DNA of 12,403 nt from Oscillospiraceae bacterium (GTDB taxonomy: Bacteria; Bacillota; Clostridia; Oscillospirales; Ruminococcaceae): the NCBI GenBank assembly GCA_022511485.1, contig JAFLUJ010000063.1, positions 1 to 12,403 of the forward strand. The letters are read 5' to 3'. The notes below the pieces were generated by a model. That model saw only the letters and a program-made list of their open reading frames with translations, ran no database searches and was not told the origin of the DNA. The number at the start of each line of letters is the position of its first letter. Positions within the stretch are counted from its first letter, which is position 1. Of the stretch, positions 1 through 6,316 are shown one piece after another. Position numbers and translations under genes: made by a program.

Positions 1-1
1 T

Positions 2-436
2 CTCAGCAGAAACGGTCAGTTTACAATAAATGCGGAAGGCTTCCTGACACTTGGTTCGTCAGGATACGTCCTTGATGAAAACGGCGAGAGGATACCTCTC
101 GGCACTGCGGATTTCCAGGTAGACCGTTACGGAGTTATCACAACAGGGGACGGCAGAACATACGCCCTGGGATTCAGCTATATAGCTCCCGGAACAGACA
201 TCGAAAAGGTCAACGACAACCTTATGCGGCCGTATGAGGACGCTCCCATAGGAAACATTCCTGAGGATGAGCTTTATCGTATAATGCAGGGCTGGTTTGA
301 ACGTTCCAACGTGGACGTAGCAGAGGAGACTATAAAGGCTATGGACGCACAGCACGTCTTTACAGCTTGCAGCAGTGCTTTAAAGATCGCAAACAGTGTA
401 AACCAGCTGGCAGTGGATCTCTGCAAGCTCCAGTAA
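2..436 (+). CDS. Flagellar hook-basal body protein (FlgF/FlgG family), 3' part
   Basis: The last 144 codons of a gene that begins before the window; the reading frame is open from base 2 to the TAA at 434-436. The visible part starts inside the central domain (SRNGQFTINAEGFLTLGSSG, then YVLDENGERI), the pattern found in FlgE/F/G proteins just after the variable region. It ends with the typical C-terminal rod region: a GWFERSNVDVAEE segment, then a helix up to LAVDLCKLQ. Proteins of this family form the rod or hook of the flagellar basal body and are exported by the flagellar type III apparatus. The next gene, 22 nt downstream, belongs to the same family, a tandem arrangement like flhO-flhP of Bacillus. 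Which of FlgF or FlgG it is cannot be decided without the N-terminus. Confidence 0.88.
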   Translation, partial: LSRNGQFTINAEGFLTLGSSGYVLDENGERIPLGTADFQVDRYGVITTGDGRTYALGFSYIAPGTDIEKVNDNLMRPYEDAPIGNIPEDELYRIMQGWFERSNVDVAEETIKAMDAQHVFTACSSALKIANSVNQLAVDLCKLQ

Positions 437-458
437 GAAGAGGAAAGGATGGTATAAT

Positions 459-1190
459 ATGAGCAGAATAGGTTATCATACCGCAGCCTCCGGCGTTATG
501 GCATTCGAGATGGCGCTGGATATAACAGCAAACAATCTGGCTAACGTCAATACAAACGGCTTCAAGGCTTCAAGACCCTCTTTTGCTGATCTTATCTATA
601 CGGAAAGAAATAACAGAAATGAGGAAACTCAGTACGGTCACGGAGTTCGCGTCCAGAAGACCGATATGATGTTTGAGCAGTCCCAGGTTCGTTCCACAGG
701 CGGAATGCTTGATTTCTCCGCACTGGACGAGGGATTCTTTGCAGTTCAGGTTCCGGAGGGGGAAATAACTTACACCAAGGACGGTGCATTTTACATCACT
801 CAGGTAGAGGATGGCGTATGGCAGCTTTGCAACGAGTACGGAGCTTTCGTGCTTGACTATGAGGGAAATCACATCACTGTACCATTTGACGATGTGACAA
901 ATGAAATGGACACAAATTATGTAAAAGAGATGATAGGCGTTTACAGATTTGAAAATCCATATGGACTGGATCAGGTGGGAGACAACTATTATGTGCCTAA
1001 CGCTTCAAGCGGTCCGGCTATAGTAGACGAGGAAGCACGCAAAAAGCAAGGCTGGCTTGAAGCGTCCTCAACAAATGTGGCAAACGAGATGTCTAAGGTC
1101 ATTGAATATCAGAGAGCGTTCCAGCTCAACATAAATATGGTCAAGACCCACGACGAAATGGAGAATATCGTTAATAATTTGAGAAATTGA
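459..1190 (+). CDS. Flagellar hook-basal body protein (FlgF/FlgG family)
   Basis: A complete 243-residue protein. The N-terminus carries the family rod signature with ANNLANVNTNGFK at residues 24-36. The middle has a GFFAVQVPEGEITYTKDGAF segment, as in FlgF/FlgG. The C-terminus (from about 198) has GWLEASSTNVANEM followed by an amphipathic helix that pairs with the N-terminal helix in assembled rod or hook. The length is slightly below the usual 250-260 for FlgG/FlgF. The start ATG at 459 has an AGAGGAAAGG ribosome site at 438-447. The gene lies between another member of the family and cheC (18 nt gap), so it is cotranscribed with chemotaxis genes. The protein is probably part of the distal or proximal rod; the exact paralogue is uncertain, so no symbol is given. 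Confidence 0.92.
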   Translation: MSRIGYHTAASGVMAFEMALDITANNLANVNTNGFKASRPSFADLIYTERNNRNEETQYGHGVRVQKTDMMFEQSQVRSTGGMLDFSALDEGFFAVQVPEGEITYTKDGAFYITQVEDGVWQLCNEYGAFVLDYEGNHITVPFDDVTNEMDTNYVKEMIGVYRFENPYGLDQVGDNYYVPNASSGPAIVDEEARKKQGWLEASSTNVANEMSKVIEYQRAFQLNINMVKTHDEMENIVNNLRN

Positions 1191-1208
1191 TTTATAGGGA
1201 GATAGTGT

Positions 1209-1832
1209 ATGGCTATAAAAAACGTTGAGCAGCTTCAGGCAATGCACCTTGATGTGCTCAAGGAGATCGGAAATATTGGTTCGGGAAATGCAGCAAGCTC
1301 GCTTTCCACATTTTTGCAGTGTCCTACGGATATTGTTGTTCCGATAGTAAGACTGCTGAATTTTGATGAAACGGTAAATTTTCTTGGCGGACCGGAAAAT
1401 ATCACTATAGGAATGCTGGTAAATATCGTCGGCGATATAAACGGAATGATGCTTTATATCATTGAAGAGGAGTTTGCCAGTCAGCTTACAAGTATGCTTT
1501 TCGGCAGCGGAATAGAGGATCTGGCTAATCTGAATGAAATGGAGCGGTCGCTTATTGCCGAGGTAGGCAATATCATGTCTGCATCATATATAAATGCTAT
1601 TGCATCACTTACGGGAATGACGATAGATATTTCCGTCCCTGTGCTTACAACTGATATGGTGGGAGCTATTCTCAACGTACCTGTAGTTGAATTTGCGCAG
1701 GTAGGTGATAAGGTTCTGTTTATAGACGACGGCTTCACTATCGGAGGAAAAGAAATAAAGAGCAACATGATACTCATCCCTGAGATGGAATCATTGAATA
1801 CTCTTTTTACAAGGCTGGGAGTGAGCGGATAA
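1209..1832 (+). CDS. cheC: Chemotaxis protein CheC, CheY-P phosphatase
   Basis: A 207-residue CheC. The CheC/FliY/CheX phosphatase consensus D/S-x3-E-x2-N-x22-P is present twice and intact: D15, E19, N22, P45 in the first half and S113, E117, N120, P143 in the second half. Both pseudo-symmetric active sites therefore look functional. In Bacillus and Thermotoga, CheC removes phosphate from CheY-P and also binds CheD, which stimulates the phosphatase and controls receptor deamidation. That fits the cheD gene that starts immediately after the stop codon. There is no flagellar switch-binding N-terminal extension or SpoA domain, so it is CheC rather than FliY. The start ATG at 1209 has an AGGGAGA ribosome site at about 1196-1202. 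It is cytoplasmic and is cotranscribed with the flagellar genes upstream. Confidence 0.95.
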   Translation: MAIKNVEQLQAMHLDVLKEIGNIGSGNAASSLSTFLQCPTDIVVPIVRLLNFDETVNFLGGPENITIGMLVNIVGDINGMMLYIIEEEFASQLTSMLFGSGIEDLANLNEMERSLIAEVGNIMSASYINAIASLTGMTIDISVPVLTTDMVGAILNVPVVEFAQVGDKVLFIDDGFTIGGKEIKSNMILIPEMESLNTLFTRLGVSG

Positions 1833-2315
1833 ATGGGAAATATGGTTACAGTCGGGATCGCAGATCTTAATGTAGCAAAAGCACCTGATTCGCTTGTTAC
1901 ATACGCCTTGGGATCATGCGTGGGTGTTTGTCTTTACGACAAGGATAAAAAGATCGCAGGTATGGTACACGTTATGCTTCCGCTTAGTACGGAGGCAACA
2001 AACGGCGTGGATAACAAGCGCCGCTATGCGGATACAGGTATCAAGGAGCTTGTGGAGCTTATGACCCGCAACGGAGCTTCAAAGTTTGGATTGACTGCTA
2101 AGATCGCAGGAGGAGCTCAGATGTTTAAGGTCGCATCGTCAACCTTTAACATCGGGGAAAGAAATGTTGCAGCAGTAAAGAAAGTCCTGGCATCATACAA
2201 TATAAGAATTATTGCGGAGGATACGGGTCTGGATTACGGACGTACCCAGTATTTCCATGCGGATACAGGTACAATGGAGATACGAGCCGCAGCCAAGGGA
2301 ACAAAAACATTTTAG
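1833..2315 (+). CDS. cheD: Chemoreceptor glutamine deamidase CheD
   Basis: A 160-residue CheD, the usual length. The catalytic triad of the family is visible: T23, C29 in the motif TYALGSCVGVCLYD, and H46 in GMVHVMLP. The later AKIAGGAQMF segment is also characteristic. CheD deamidates selected glutamines of methyl-accepting chemotaxis proteins to glutamates, making them methylatable, and binds CheC. The ATG follows the cheC TAA with no spacer, so the two are probably translationally coupled. The receptor gene 0.9 kb downstream (3237) is an obvious possible substrate. After the TAA the sequence turns into a structured intergenic region, and the tight operon packing ends here. Confidence 0.95.
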   Translation: MGNMVTVGIADLNVAKAPDSLVTYALGSCVGVCLYDKDKKIAGMVHVMLPLSTEATNGVDNKRRYADTGIKELVELMTRNGASKFGLTAKIAGGAQMFKVASSTFNIGERNVAAVKKVLASYNIRIIAEDTGLDYGRTQYFHADTGTMEIRAAAKGTKTF

Positions 2316-2343
2316 CATAAGGCTTAGCTCATTATACCGACTG

Positions 2344-2455
2344 TGCCGGCTTGCAGGATTTCTGATCCTGCGGGCAGTATCAGTGCGGCTTTGCAGCCAT
2401 GCCGTGGACCTGGTTTTGTCCGGCGGCATAAATGGATATGCGGTGTCATGCCGCA
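2344..2455 (+). promoter_or_regulatory. Structured leader upstream of mscL, several hairpins
   Basis: The 162-nt gap between cheD and mscL is rich in inverted repeats. Hairpin 1 pairs 2353-2359 with 2365-2371 (GCAGGAT/ATCCTGC), extended by TGCC/GGCA at 2344-2347 and 2373-2376. Hairpin 2 is GGCT/AGCC at 2387-2390 and 2395-2398. Hairpin 3 pairs ATGCCG 2399-2404 with CGGCAT 2424-2429, with GGAC/GTCC inside. Hairpin 4 pairs TGCGG 2439-2443 with CCGCA 2451-2455. None has a T-run, so these are not terminators. ATGCCGC at 2448-2454 could instead pair with GCGGCAT at 2423-2429, which would break hairpins 3 and 4. I do not recognise a known riboswitch. A regulatory leader is inferred only from structure and position. 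Confidence 0.45.
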
Positions 2456-2477
2456 GCGAAAGGAATAAGAATCAAAC

Positions 2478-2978
2478 ATGGCAGATAAAGAAAAGAAAAA
2501 AGGCATTATAGCTGAGTTCAAGGAATTTATTTCAAAAGGAAACGTTGTGGATATGGCTGTGGGCGTTATAATAGGAAGCGCATTTACGGCTATTGTAAAT
2601 TCATTAGTAGCGGATATTTTTACTCCTATAATCGGAATTATAATAGGAGGTATTGATTTCGCCAGTCTGTCCTTCAAGATACCCGATACGGAGATCGACG
2701 GAAAGGTCATCACACAGGGTGCAGAGCTTACCTACGGAAACTTCATTCAGAGCATAATTACATTTCTGCTGACGGCGGTGTGTGTATTTATTTTTGTTAA
2801 GGTCATAAATGCAATAAGAAATAATGCACTGCTTAAAAAGAAGGAGGAAGAGAAGGCAGCTCCCGAACCTGAACCGGAGCCTCCTAAGCCTTCAAATGAG
2901 GAGCTTCTCCTCACAGAGATCCGGGACTTGCTTAAATCTCAGTACGGTGATGGAAAATCGGCGGAGAAAAAGAAATAA
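2478..2978 (+). CDS. mscL: Large-conductance mechanosensitive channel MscL
   Basis: A 166-residue MscL; the E. coli protein has 136, so this one has a longer C-terminus. The amphipathic N-terminal helix (GIIAEFKEFISKGN, 9-22) is followed by TM1 with the conserved glycine-rich pore lining (VVDMAVGVIIGSAFTAIV, about 23-40). A periplasmic-type loop follows, then TM2 (about 87-112). The C-terminal cytoplasmic part has a KKKEEEK stretch, a proline/glutamate linker (PEPEPEPPKP) and the conserved terminal helix EELLLTEIRDLL. MscL forms a pentamer in the membrane and opens under high tension, releasing solutes on hypo-osmotic shock. The AAAGGA ribosome site at about 2459-2464 lies some 13 nt before the ATG, a little far. 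The link to chemotaxis is by position only. Confidence 0.96.
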   Translation: MADKEKKKGIIAEFKEFISKGNVVDMAVGVIIGSAFTAIVNSLVADIFTPIIGIIIGGIDFASLSFKIPDTEIDGKVITQGAELTYGNFIQSIITFLLTAVCVFIFVKVINAIRNNALLKKKEEEKAAPEPEPEPPKPSNEELLLTEIRDLLKSQYGDGKSAEKKK

Positions 2979-2991
2979 GACAGACATTGCA

Positions 2992-3032
2992 TCCCGGACA
3001 ATTATTTGACCGGGAATTATTTTTTATCTGTC
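2992..3032 (+). terminator. Probable rho-independent terminator after mscL
   Basis: TCCCGG (2992-2997) pairs with CCGGGA (3010-3015) around a 12-nt loop and is followed by a T-rich stretch (3018-3025). The stem is short for a terminator. An outer pairing of GACAGA (2979-2984) with TCTGTC (3027-3032) is also possible. It sits directly after the mscL stop codon. Confidence 0.55.
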
Positions 3033-3104
3033 AGCAAAAATGCTTACAGATCCCGCAGATAATTGTATATAATGATAAAATTCCTAAAAAATTTGCTTTA
3101 TTTA

Positions 3105-3135
3105 TTGACTTGTTCACGGGTGGATATGTTATACT
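3105..3135 (+). promoter_or_regulatory. Candidate vegetative promoter for the chemoreceptor gene
   Basis: TTGACT at 3105-3110 and TATACT at 3130-3135 resemble the sigma-A boxes, but with a 19-nt spacer (18 if TTATAC is taken). No sigma-28-type TAAA/CCGATAT pair, common for chemotaxis genes, was seen nearby. If used, the leader to the ATG at 3237 would be about 95 nt. Confidence 0.5.
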
Positions 3136-3177
3136 ATTCTTAAACTAAAATATGGACATTAGTCTGTTTTTGGATTT

Positions 3178-3217
3178 GGAATTAGCATATAGCGAAAAAA
3201 GGAATAGCTAATATTCC
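3178..3217 (+). promoter_or_regulatory. Leader with two mutually exclusive hairpins before the MCP gene
   Basis: GGAATTAGC (3178-3186) can pair with GCTAATATTCC (3207-3217) with a small bulge. Alternatively GGAATA (3201-3206) can pair with TATTCC (3212-3217) around a 5-nt loop. Both use the same right arm, so only one can form. The right arm ends a few bases before the ribosome binding site AGAGG (3224-3228). A control function is inferred from geometry only. Confidence 0.4.
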
Positions 3218-3236
3218 AGGGAAAGAGGAAAACGAT

Positions 3237-5234
3237 ATGGAAATCAAAAAGACTGTTAAAGGCAAGCTGCTGGCGAGGATCTTATCGGTAGTTATTGCCG
3301 GTATTGTTGTGATCGCCGTTTTAGGCGGTTATCTGAACTACCACAGCACTTTTGCAACGATCGAGACCACACTTTCGGAGCTTGCAGTTCAGACGAGCTT
3401 TCGTCTGAAGAACTACCTGGTTCGTTATATTTCGGTCGCTGAAGGCGCCGGTCTGGATGCGCGTATGGGAGAGGAAACCACTCTGGAAGAAAAGCTCGCA
3501 TTTTTGCAGGAAAGAGCTGACGCCTACGGCTTTACAGAACGAGGTTATATTGACAAGGACGGTTGGGGATACGAAACTCTTGATGAAGTAATTGATTACA
3601 GACAAGACCACTGCTACATAAAAGGTATGAAAGACTTATCATTTGTGTTTGGTCCGCAGGACGTCAACGGAGTTCCGATCATATACTTCTGTGCTCCTAT
3701 CAAAGAAGGCGGTACAAATAACGGCGAGCTTACAGGTGTCGTTTATTTCGGTATCGAGAGCACTATGTTCAATAAGATTATCAGTGAGATCAATGTTGGC
3801 GAATCCAGCACCACCTACATCATGGACGAAAATGGTACATATATCGCCTGCACCGATCACAAATACGTTGATGAGGAAATGAACAACGTCAATCACAGTC
3901 ACAAGAACAACGCTGAGTATGACTGCCGCAGCGAGATCGAAAAAGAAGCAATTTCATTGACCGATGTAAACAGCACTGTATTCGGCAGTGTAAACGGCGG
4001 AGGTGTTTTCAGATATGTTGCTTACTCTCCCATCGAGGATACAGACGGCTGGGTAATCGGAATTACCACCGACGCCAATGAGTTTATGGGAGAAACCTCC
4101 TTTGCTGTAGTTATCACGGTTATTGTAGGTATCATTGTTATTGTGGCTGCGATCGGTATCTGTATTGTTACCGCAAACGGCATTGCAAACACGATAAAGA
4201 AAACAGTCGAGGTTATGAACGAGGTTTCTTTGGGAAATCTTAATGTCAGCGTTGAACACACGTCCGACGATGAAACAGGGCAGCTTGCGGATTCGATCAA
4301 TAAGACAATAAAAGCAGTAAACGGTTATATTGGTGAAATTTCGCGTCTTTGTAAGGAGCTTGCAAGCGGTAACTTTGACATCCGCCGGCAGATCGAGTTC
4401 AGCGGCGATTTCGTGAGCATAATCGAATCGCTGAACAGCCTTGCTTTCGGACTGTCAGATACTATGCAGCAGATAGATGTTTCTGCTGAAGGCGTTAATC
4501 AGGGCGCTGCGCAAATTTCCAACGCAGCTTCGTCTCTTTCGTCGGGAACTACCGAACAGGCTTCCTCTATCCAGGAGCTTGCAGACATTATCTCAACGCT
4601 TAAAAATAAGGTCGACACTAACGCTCAGGATGCCGAAGAAGCTAACCAGAAAGCAAATCAGGCAGGCGAAAAGATGTCTCTTTCCAACAAGTATATGAAT
4701 GAAATGGTTGCTGCAATGAACGATATTTCCGATAAGTCAAACAAGATCTCCAACATTGTCAAGACCATCGAGGATATTGCTTTTCAAACCAACATTCTTG
4801 CGCTCAACGCCGCTGTTGAGGCTGCGAGAGCAGGTGCAGCAGGAAAAGGATTTGCCGTTGTTGCAGACGAGGTCAGAAACCTTGCGTCCAAGTCGGCAGA
4901 AGCTTCTACCGATACTACTAAGCTCATTCAGCAAACCATTGAAGCAGTCGGAAGCGGTTCGCATATTGTTGAAGAGACTGCGAAGGCGCTTAACTCCTCC
5001 GTTGACGTTACAAATCAGACAATTGACCTTATCAACAACATCTGGACAGCTTCAACCGAGCAGGCAACGATGATCGAACAAGTGAATACGAGCGTAGGAC
5101 AAATTTCCTCTGTTGTTCAGAACAACTCAGCTACCGCCGAGCAGTCCGCAGCATCCGCCGAGGAGCTCAGCAGTCAGGCAGCTGCGCTTAGCGAGCTTAC
5201 AAGTAGATTTATTCTTAATACAAAGGAACGATAA
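3237..5234 (+). CDS. Methyl-accepting chemotaxis protein with Cache-like sensor domain
   Basis: A 665-residue transmembrane chemoreceptor. Order: TM1 at about 11-33; an outer ligand-binding region about 34-285 with Cache-like features (GYIDKDGWGYETLDEV, TTYIMDENGTYIACTD, and the closing GWVIGITTDANEF); TM2 about 288-312; a HAMP around 315-365 (SLGNLNVSV); a second HAMP-like segment about 365-420 (ELASGNFDI); and the cytoplasmic signalling domain to the end. The conserved hairpin tip lies at about 513-550 (DIAFQTNILALNAAVEAARA, then GKGFAVVADEVRNLA), where CheA and CheW bind. Segments such as TTEQAS, STEQAT and TAEQSAASAEEL look like methylation or deamidation sites suited to CheD. There is no C-terminal CheR-binding pentapeptide. 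The ligand cannot be predicted. The ATG has AGAGG 8 nt upstream; the gene appears monocistronic. Confidence 0.95.
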   Translation: MEIKKTVKGKLLARILSVVIAGIVVIAVLGGYLNYHSTFATIETTLSELAVQTSFRLKNYLVRYISVAEGAGLDARMGEETTLEEKLAFLQERADAYGFTERGYIDKDGWGYETLDEVIDYRQDHCYIKGMKDLSFVFGPQDVNGVPIIYFCAPIKEGGTNNGELTGVVYFGIESTMFNKIISEINVGESSTTYIMDENGTYIACTDHKYVDEEMNNVNHSHKNNAEYDCRSEIEKEAISLTDVNSTVFGSVNGGGVFRYVAYSPIEDTDGWVIGITTDANEFMGETSFAVVITVIVGIIVIVAAIGICIVTANGIANTIKKTVEVMNEVSLGNLNVSVEHTSDDETGQLADSINKTIKAVNGYIGEISRLCKELASGNFDIRRQIEFSGDFVSIIESLNSLAFGLSDTMQQIDVSAEGVNQGAAQISNAASSLSSGTTEQASSIQELADIISTLKNKVDTNAQDAEEANQKANQAGEKMSLSNKYMNEMVAAMNDISDKSNKISNIVKTIEDIAFQTNILALNAAVEAARAGAAGKGFAVVADEVRNLASKSAEASTDTTKLIQQTIEAVGSGSHIVEETAKALNSSVDVTNQTIDLINNIWTASTEQATMIEQVNTSVGQISSVVQNNSATAEQSAASAEELSSQAAALSELTSRFILNTKER

Positions 5235-5301
5235 GATCCTATTTGCAGATGTCCGAGGATTTTTGCAATTCAGACAATTTCCAATTTATATACCTCTTTT
5301 C

Positions 5302-5340
5302 TTGCCGTCGGGTGTAATTGATCCCGGCGGCAAATCTTTT
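5302..5340 (+). terminator. Rho-independent terminator after the chemoreceptor gene
   Basis: TTGCCGTCGGG (5302-5312) pairs with CCCGGCGGCAA (5323-5333): 11 pairs including one T-G wobble, with a 10-nt loop, followed by ATCTTTT (5334-5340). It is 67 nt after the MCP stop codon and separates that gene from the next transcription unit. Confidence 0.8.
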
Positions 5341-5364
5341 CCGGCGGTTTGCTGATTATTTCTA

Positions 5365-5392
5365 TTGACATTGACGGTGAAAGTGGTATAAT
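5365..5392 (+). promoter_or_regulatory. Perfect-consensus sigma-A promoter with extended -10
   Basis: TTGACA at 5365-5370 and TATAAT at 5387-5392 match the consensus exactly, with a 16-nt spacer and a TG at 5384-5385 giving the extended -10 form TGG-TATAAT. Transcription should begin at about 5397-5400. It lies directly after the preceding terminator and at the edge of an AT-rich segment, so it most likely drives the JAB-domain gene and the small gene after it. Confidence 0.85.
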
Positions 5393-5396
5393 TAAG

Positions 5397-5987
5397 ATGA
5401 AGGACGTGAATGTATTGGAGCAGGCAAAAACACGTGACCATAAAATAGACATTACAGATATTGCAATATCAAAAATCAGTAGAGTTGATTTAAGTGATTT
5501 TTCCGAAGAACAATGTATAACTATGCAGGAAAAACACAAAGCATTGTTAAGAACCGCTCAGATGCAAAATGGCAGCAATGAGGTTTTGTTCATTGACGAT
5601 TTGGAATTTACAAGCGAAGTTACAGTATTAGGAGATGAATTTAAAGTTTCTCCGGCTAAAAATCCTTTTGCTGTATCTGTAATCATTAACGCTGACAGAC
5701 AAAGCTTGATTTATATGCACAATCACCCGAGTACAAATAATTTTTCTATTGGTGACATTGATACTTTTGTTTGTGAAAAGGCAATTAAAGTCATGTCTGT
5801 TGTTACTAATCAAGGTGATGTTTATATTATGAATAAGTTATCAACCTATAGTTATAATAACACTCGCAGCCTTCTTAATGATATTTATAATTCTTTTCCT
5901 GACGGTGAAATTGATGACAGAGAATTTGTAAGTATATTTCTCAAACGCTGCAAAGAAGGAGGTATAGAATATGCAAGATCAAGATAA
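5397..5987 (+). CDS. JAB/MPN (RadC-like) metalloprotease-domain protein
   Basis: About 196 residues from ATG 5397. The centre has a JAMM-like zinc motif H108-x-H110-P-x5-S117-x2-D120 (HNHPSTNNFSIGD), preceded by a hydrophobic strand (SLIYM). The spacing between the second histidine and the serine is 6 rather than the usual 7 of RadC and classical JAMM proteins. A candidate catalytic glutamate is E74 in FTSEVTVLGDEF, but this is a guess. Proteins with this motif cleave isopeptide or peptide bonds or are uncharacterised RadC relatives, often on mobile elements. The frame is open upstream to a TTG at 5349, but the promoter at 5365-5392 makes that start unlikely. ATG 5397 would be leaderless, while TTG 5415 has GAAGGA 10 nt upstream. 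Base composition is much more AT-rich than the neighbours (one 60-base stretch has about 27% GC), suggesting transfer. Confidence 0.75.
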   Translation: MKDVNVLEQAKTRDHKIDITDIAISKISRVDLSDFSEEQCITMQEKHKALLRTAQMQNGSNEVLFIDDLEFTSEVTVLGDEFKVSPAKNPFAVSVIINADRQSLIYMHNHPSTNNFSIGDIDTFVCEKAIKVMSVVTNQGDVYIMNKLSTYSYNNTRSLLNDIYNSFPDGEIDDREFVSIFLKRCKEGGIEYARSR

Positions 5988-6189
5988 AATTGTTTATGAG
6001 CTTGATGACAATTATAAAGGAAGAAAAGGGATCAAAGAAATGATCGACCGGATGATGAATACTGCGGAGGGCGGCAAGCTTGATGCTCACAGCAAAGAAG
6101 ATATAAAAAAAATGGAAGAGCCGTTAAATAAAAAGAAAGAAAAACAATTAAAGGGAAAAGAAACCACTGGTAAGAAAATAATTGCATGA
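5971..6189 (+). CDS. Small lysine-rich hypothetical protein overlapping the JAB gene
   Basis: A 72-residue protein that I do not recognise. It starts inside the end of the JAB-domain gene (17-nt overlap, different frame) and has a very good ribosome site, AAGGAGG at 5956-5962, 8 nt before the ATG, which supports real translation. The N-terminal half is mixed acidic and basic (DQDKIVYELDDNYKGRKGIK, then an amphipathic EMIDRMMNTAEGG). The C-terminal third is strongly basic (NKKKEKQLKGKE) and probably disordered. It has no signal peptide, membrane segment, cysteine or C-terminal double glycine. It is cotranscribed with the JAB gene and closed by a terminator, so the two probably act together, for example as enzyme and partner or substrate; that is inference only. 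Confidence 0.65.
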   Translation: MQDQDKIVYELDDNYKGRKGIKEMIDRMMNTAEGGKLDAHSKEDIKKMEEPLNKKKEKQLKGKETTGKKIIA

Positions 6190-6193
6190 TTTT

Positions 6194-6219
6194 AAAACCG
6201 CCAATAAAACGGCGGTTTT
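6194..6219 (+). terminator. Rho-independent terminator after the small gene
   Basis: AAAACCGCC (6194-6202) pairs perfectly with GGCGGTTTT (6211-6219), 9 pairs with an 8-nt loop, and the T-tract is formed by the last stem bases plus the following CTTGT. It begins 5 nt after the stop codon. The A-run before the stem would also allow function on the other strand. Confidence 0.85.
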
Positions 6220-6244
6220 CTTGTATAAAAAATTTTTTTAAAAA

Positions 6245-6273
6245 TGCAAGCACGACCCATCAAAACCGTACGT
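6245..6273 (+). promoter_or_regulatory. Candidate ECF-type promoter of the sigma factor gene
   Basis: TGCAAG at 6245-6250 and CCGTACGT at 6266-6273 are separated by 15 nt and resemble the TGCAAC/CGT-type boxes read by ECF sigma factors. No good sigma-A pair was found in this gap. AAAACCG (6262-6268) and CGGTTTT (6286-6292) form an inverted repeat around the supposed start point. If correct, the sigma factor activates its own gene. The evidence is pattern resemblance only. Confidence 0.4.
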
Positions 6274-6316
6274 AATAAGTAAGACCGGTTTTATCCTAAA
6301 GGAAAGGAATGATCTT

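Noticed and set aside
2316..2477. Known c-di-AMP (ydaO) or c-di-GMP riboswitch upstream of mscL
   Set aside because: The conserved sequence blocks of these classes as I remember them are absent; only generic hairpins are visible.
2212..2511. Plus-strand open frame spanning the cheD end and the mscL leader
   Set aside because: It runs through two solid genes in another frame and its middle is explained by structured non-coding sequence; it has no ribosome site.
5349..5396. Use of TTG 5349 as the start of the JAB-domain gene
   Set aside because: A perfect -35/-10 promoter lies inside this stretch, so it would not be on the main transcript, and the encoded residues show no domain features.
5971..6189. 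Ubiquitin-like substrate of the JAB protein (Bil-like or related conjugation system)
   Set aside because: The small protein lacks a C-terminal glycine pair and a recognisable beta-grasp pattern, and no E1- or E2-like gene is nearby.
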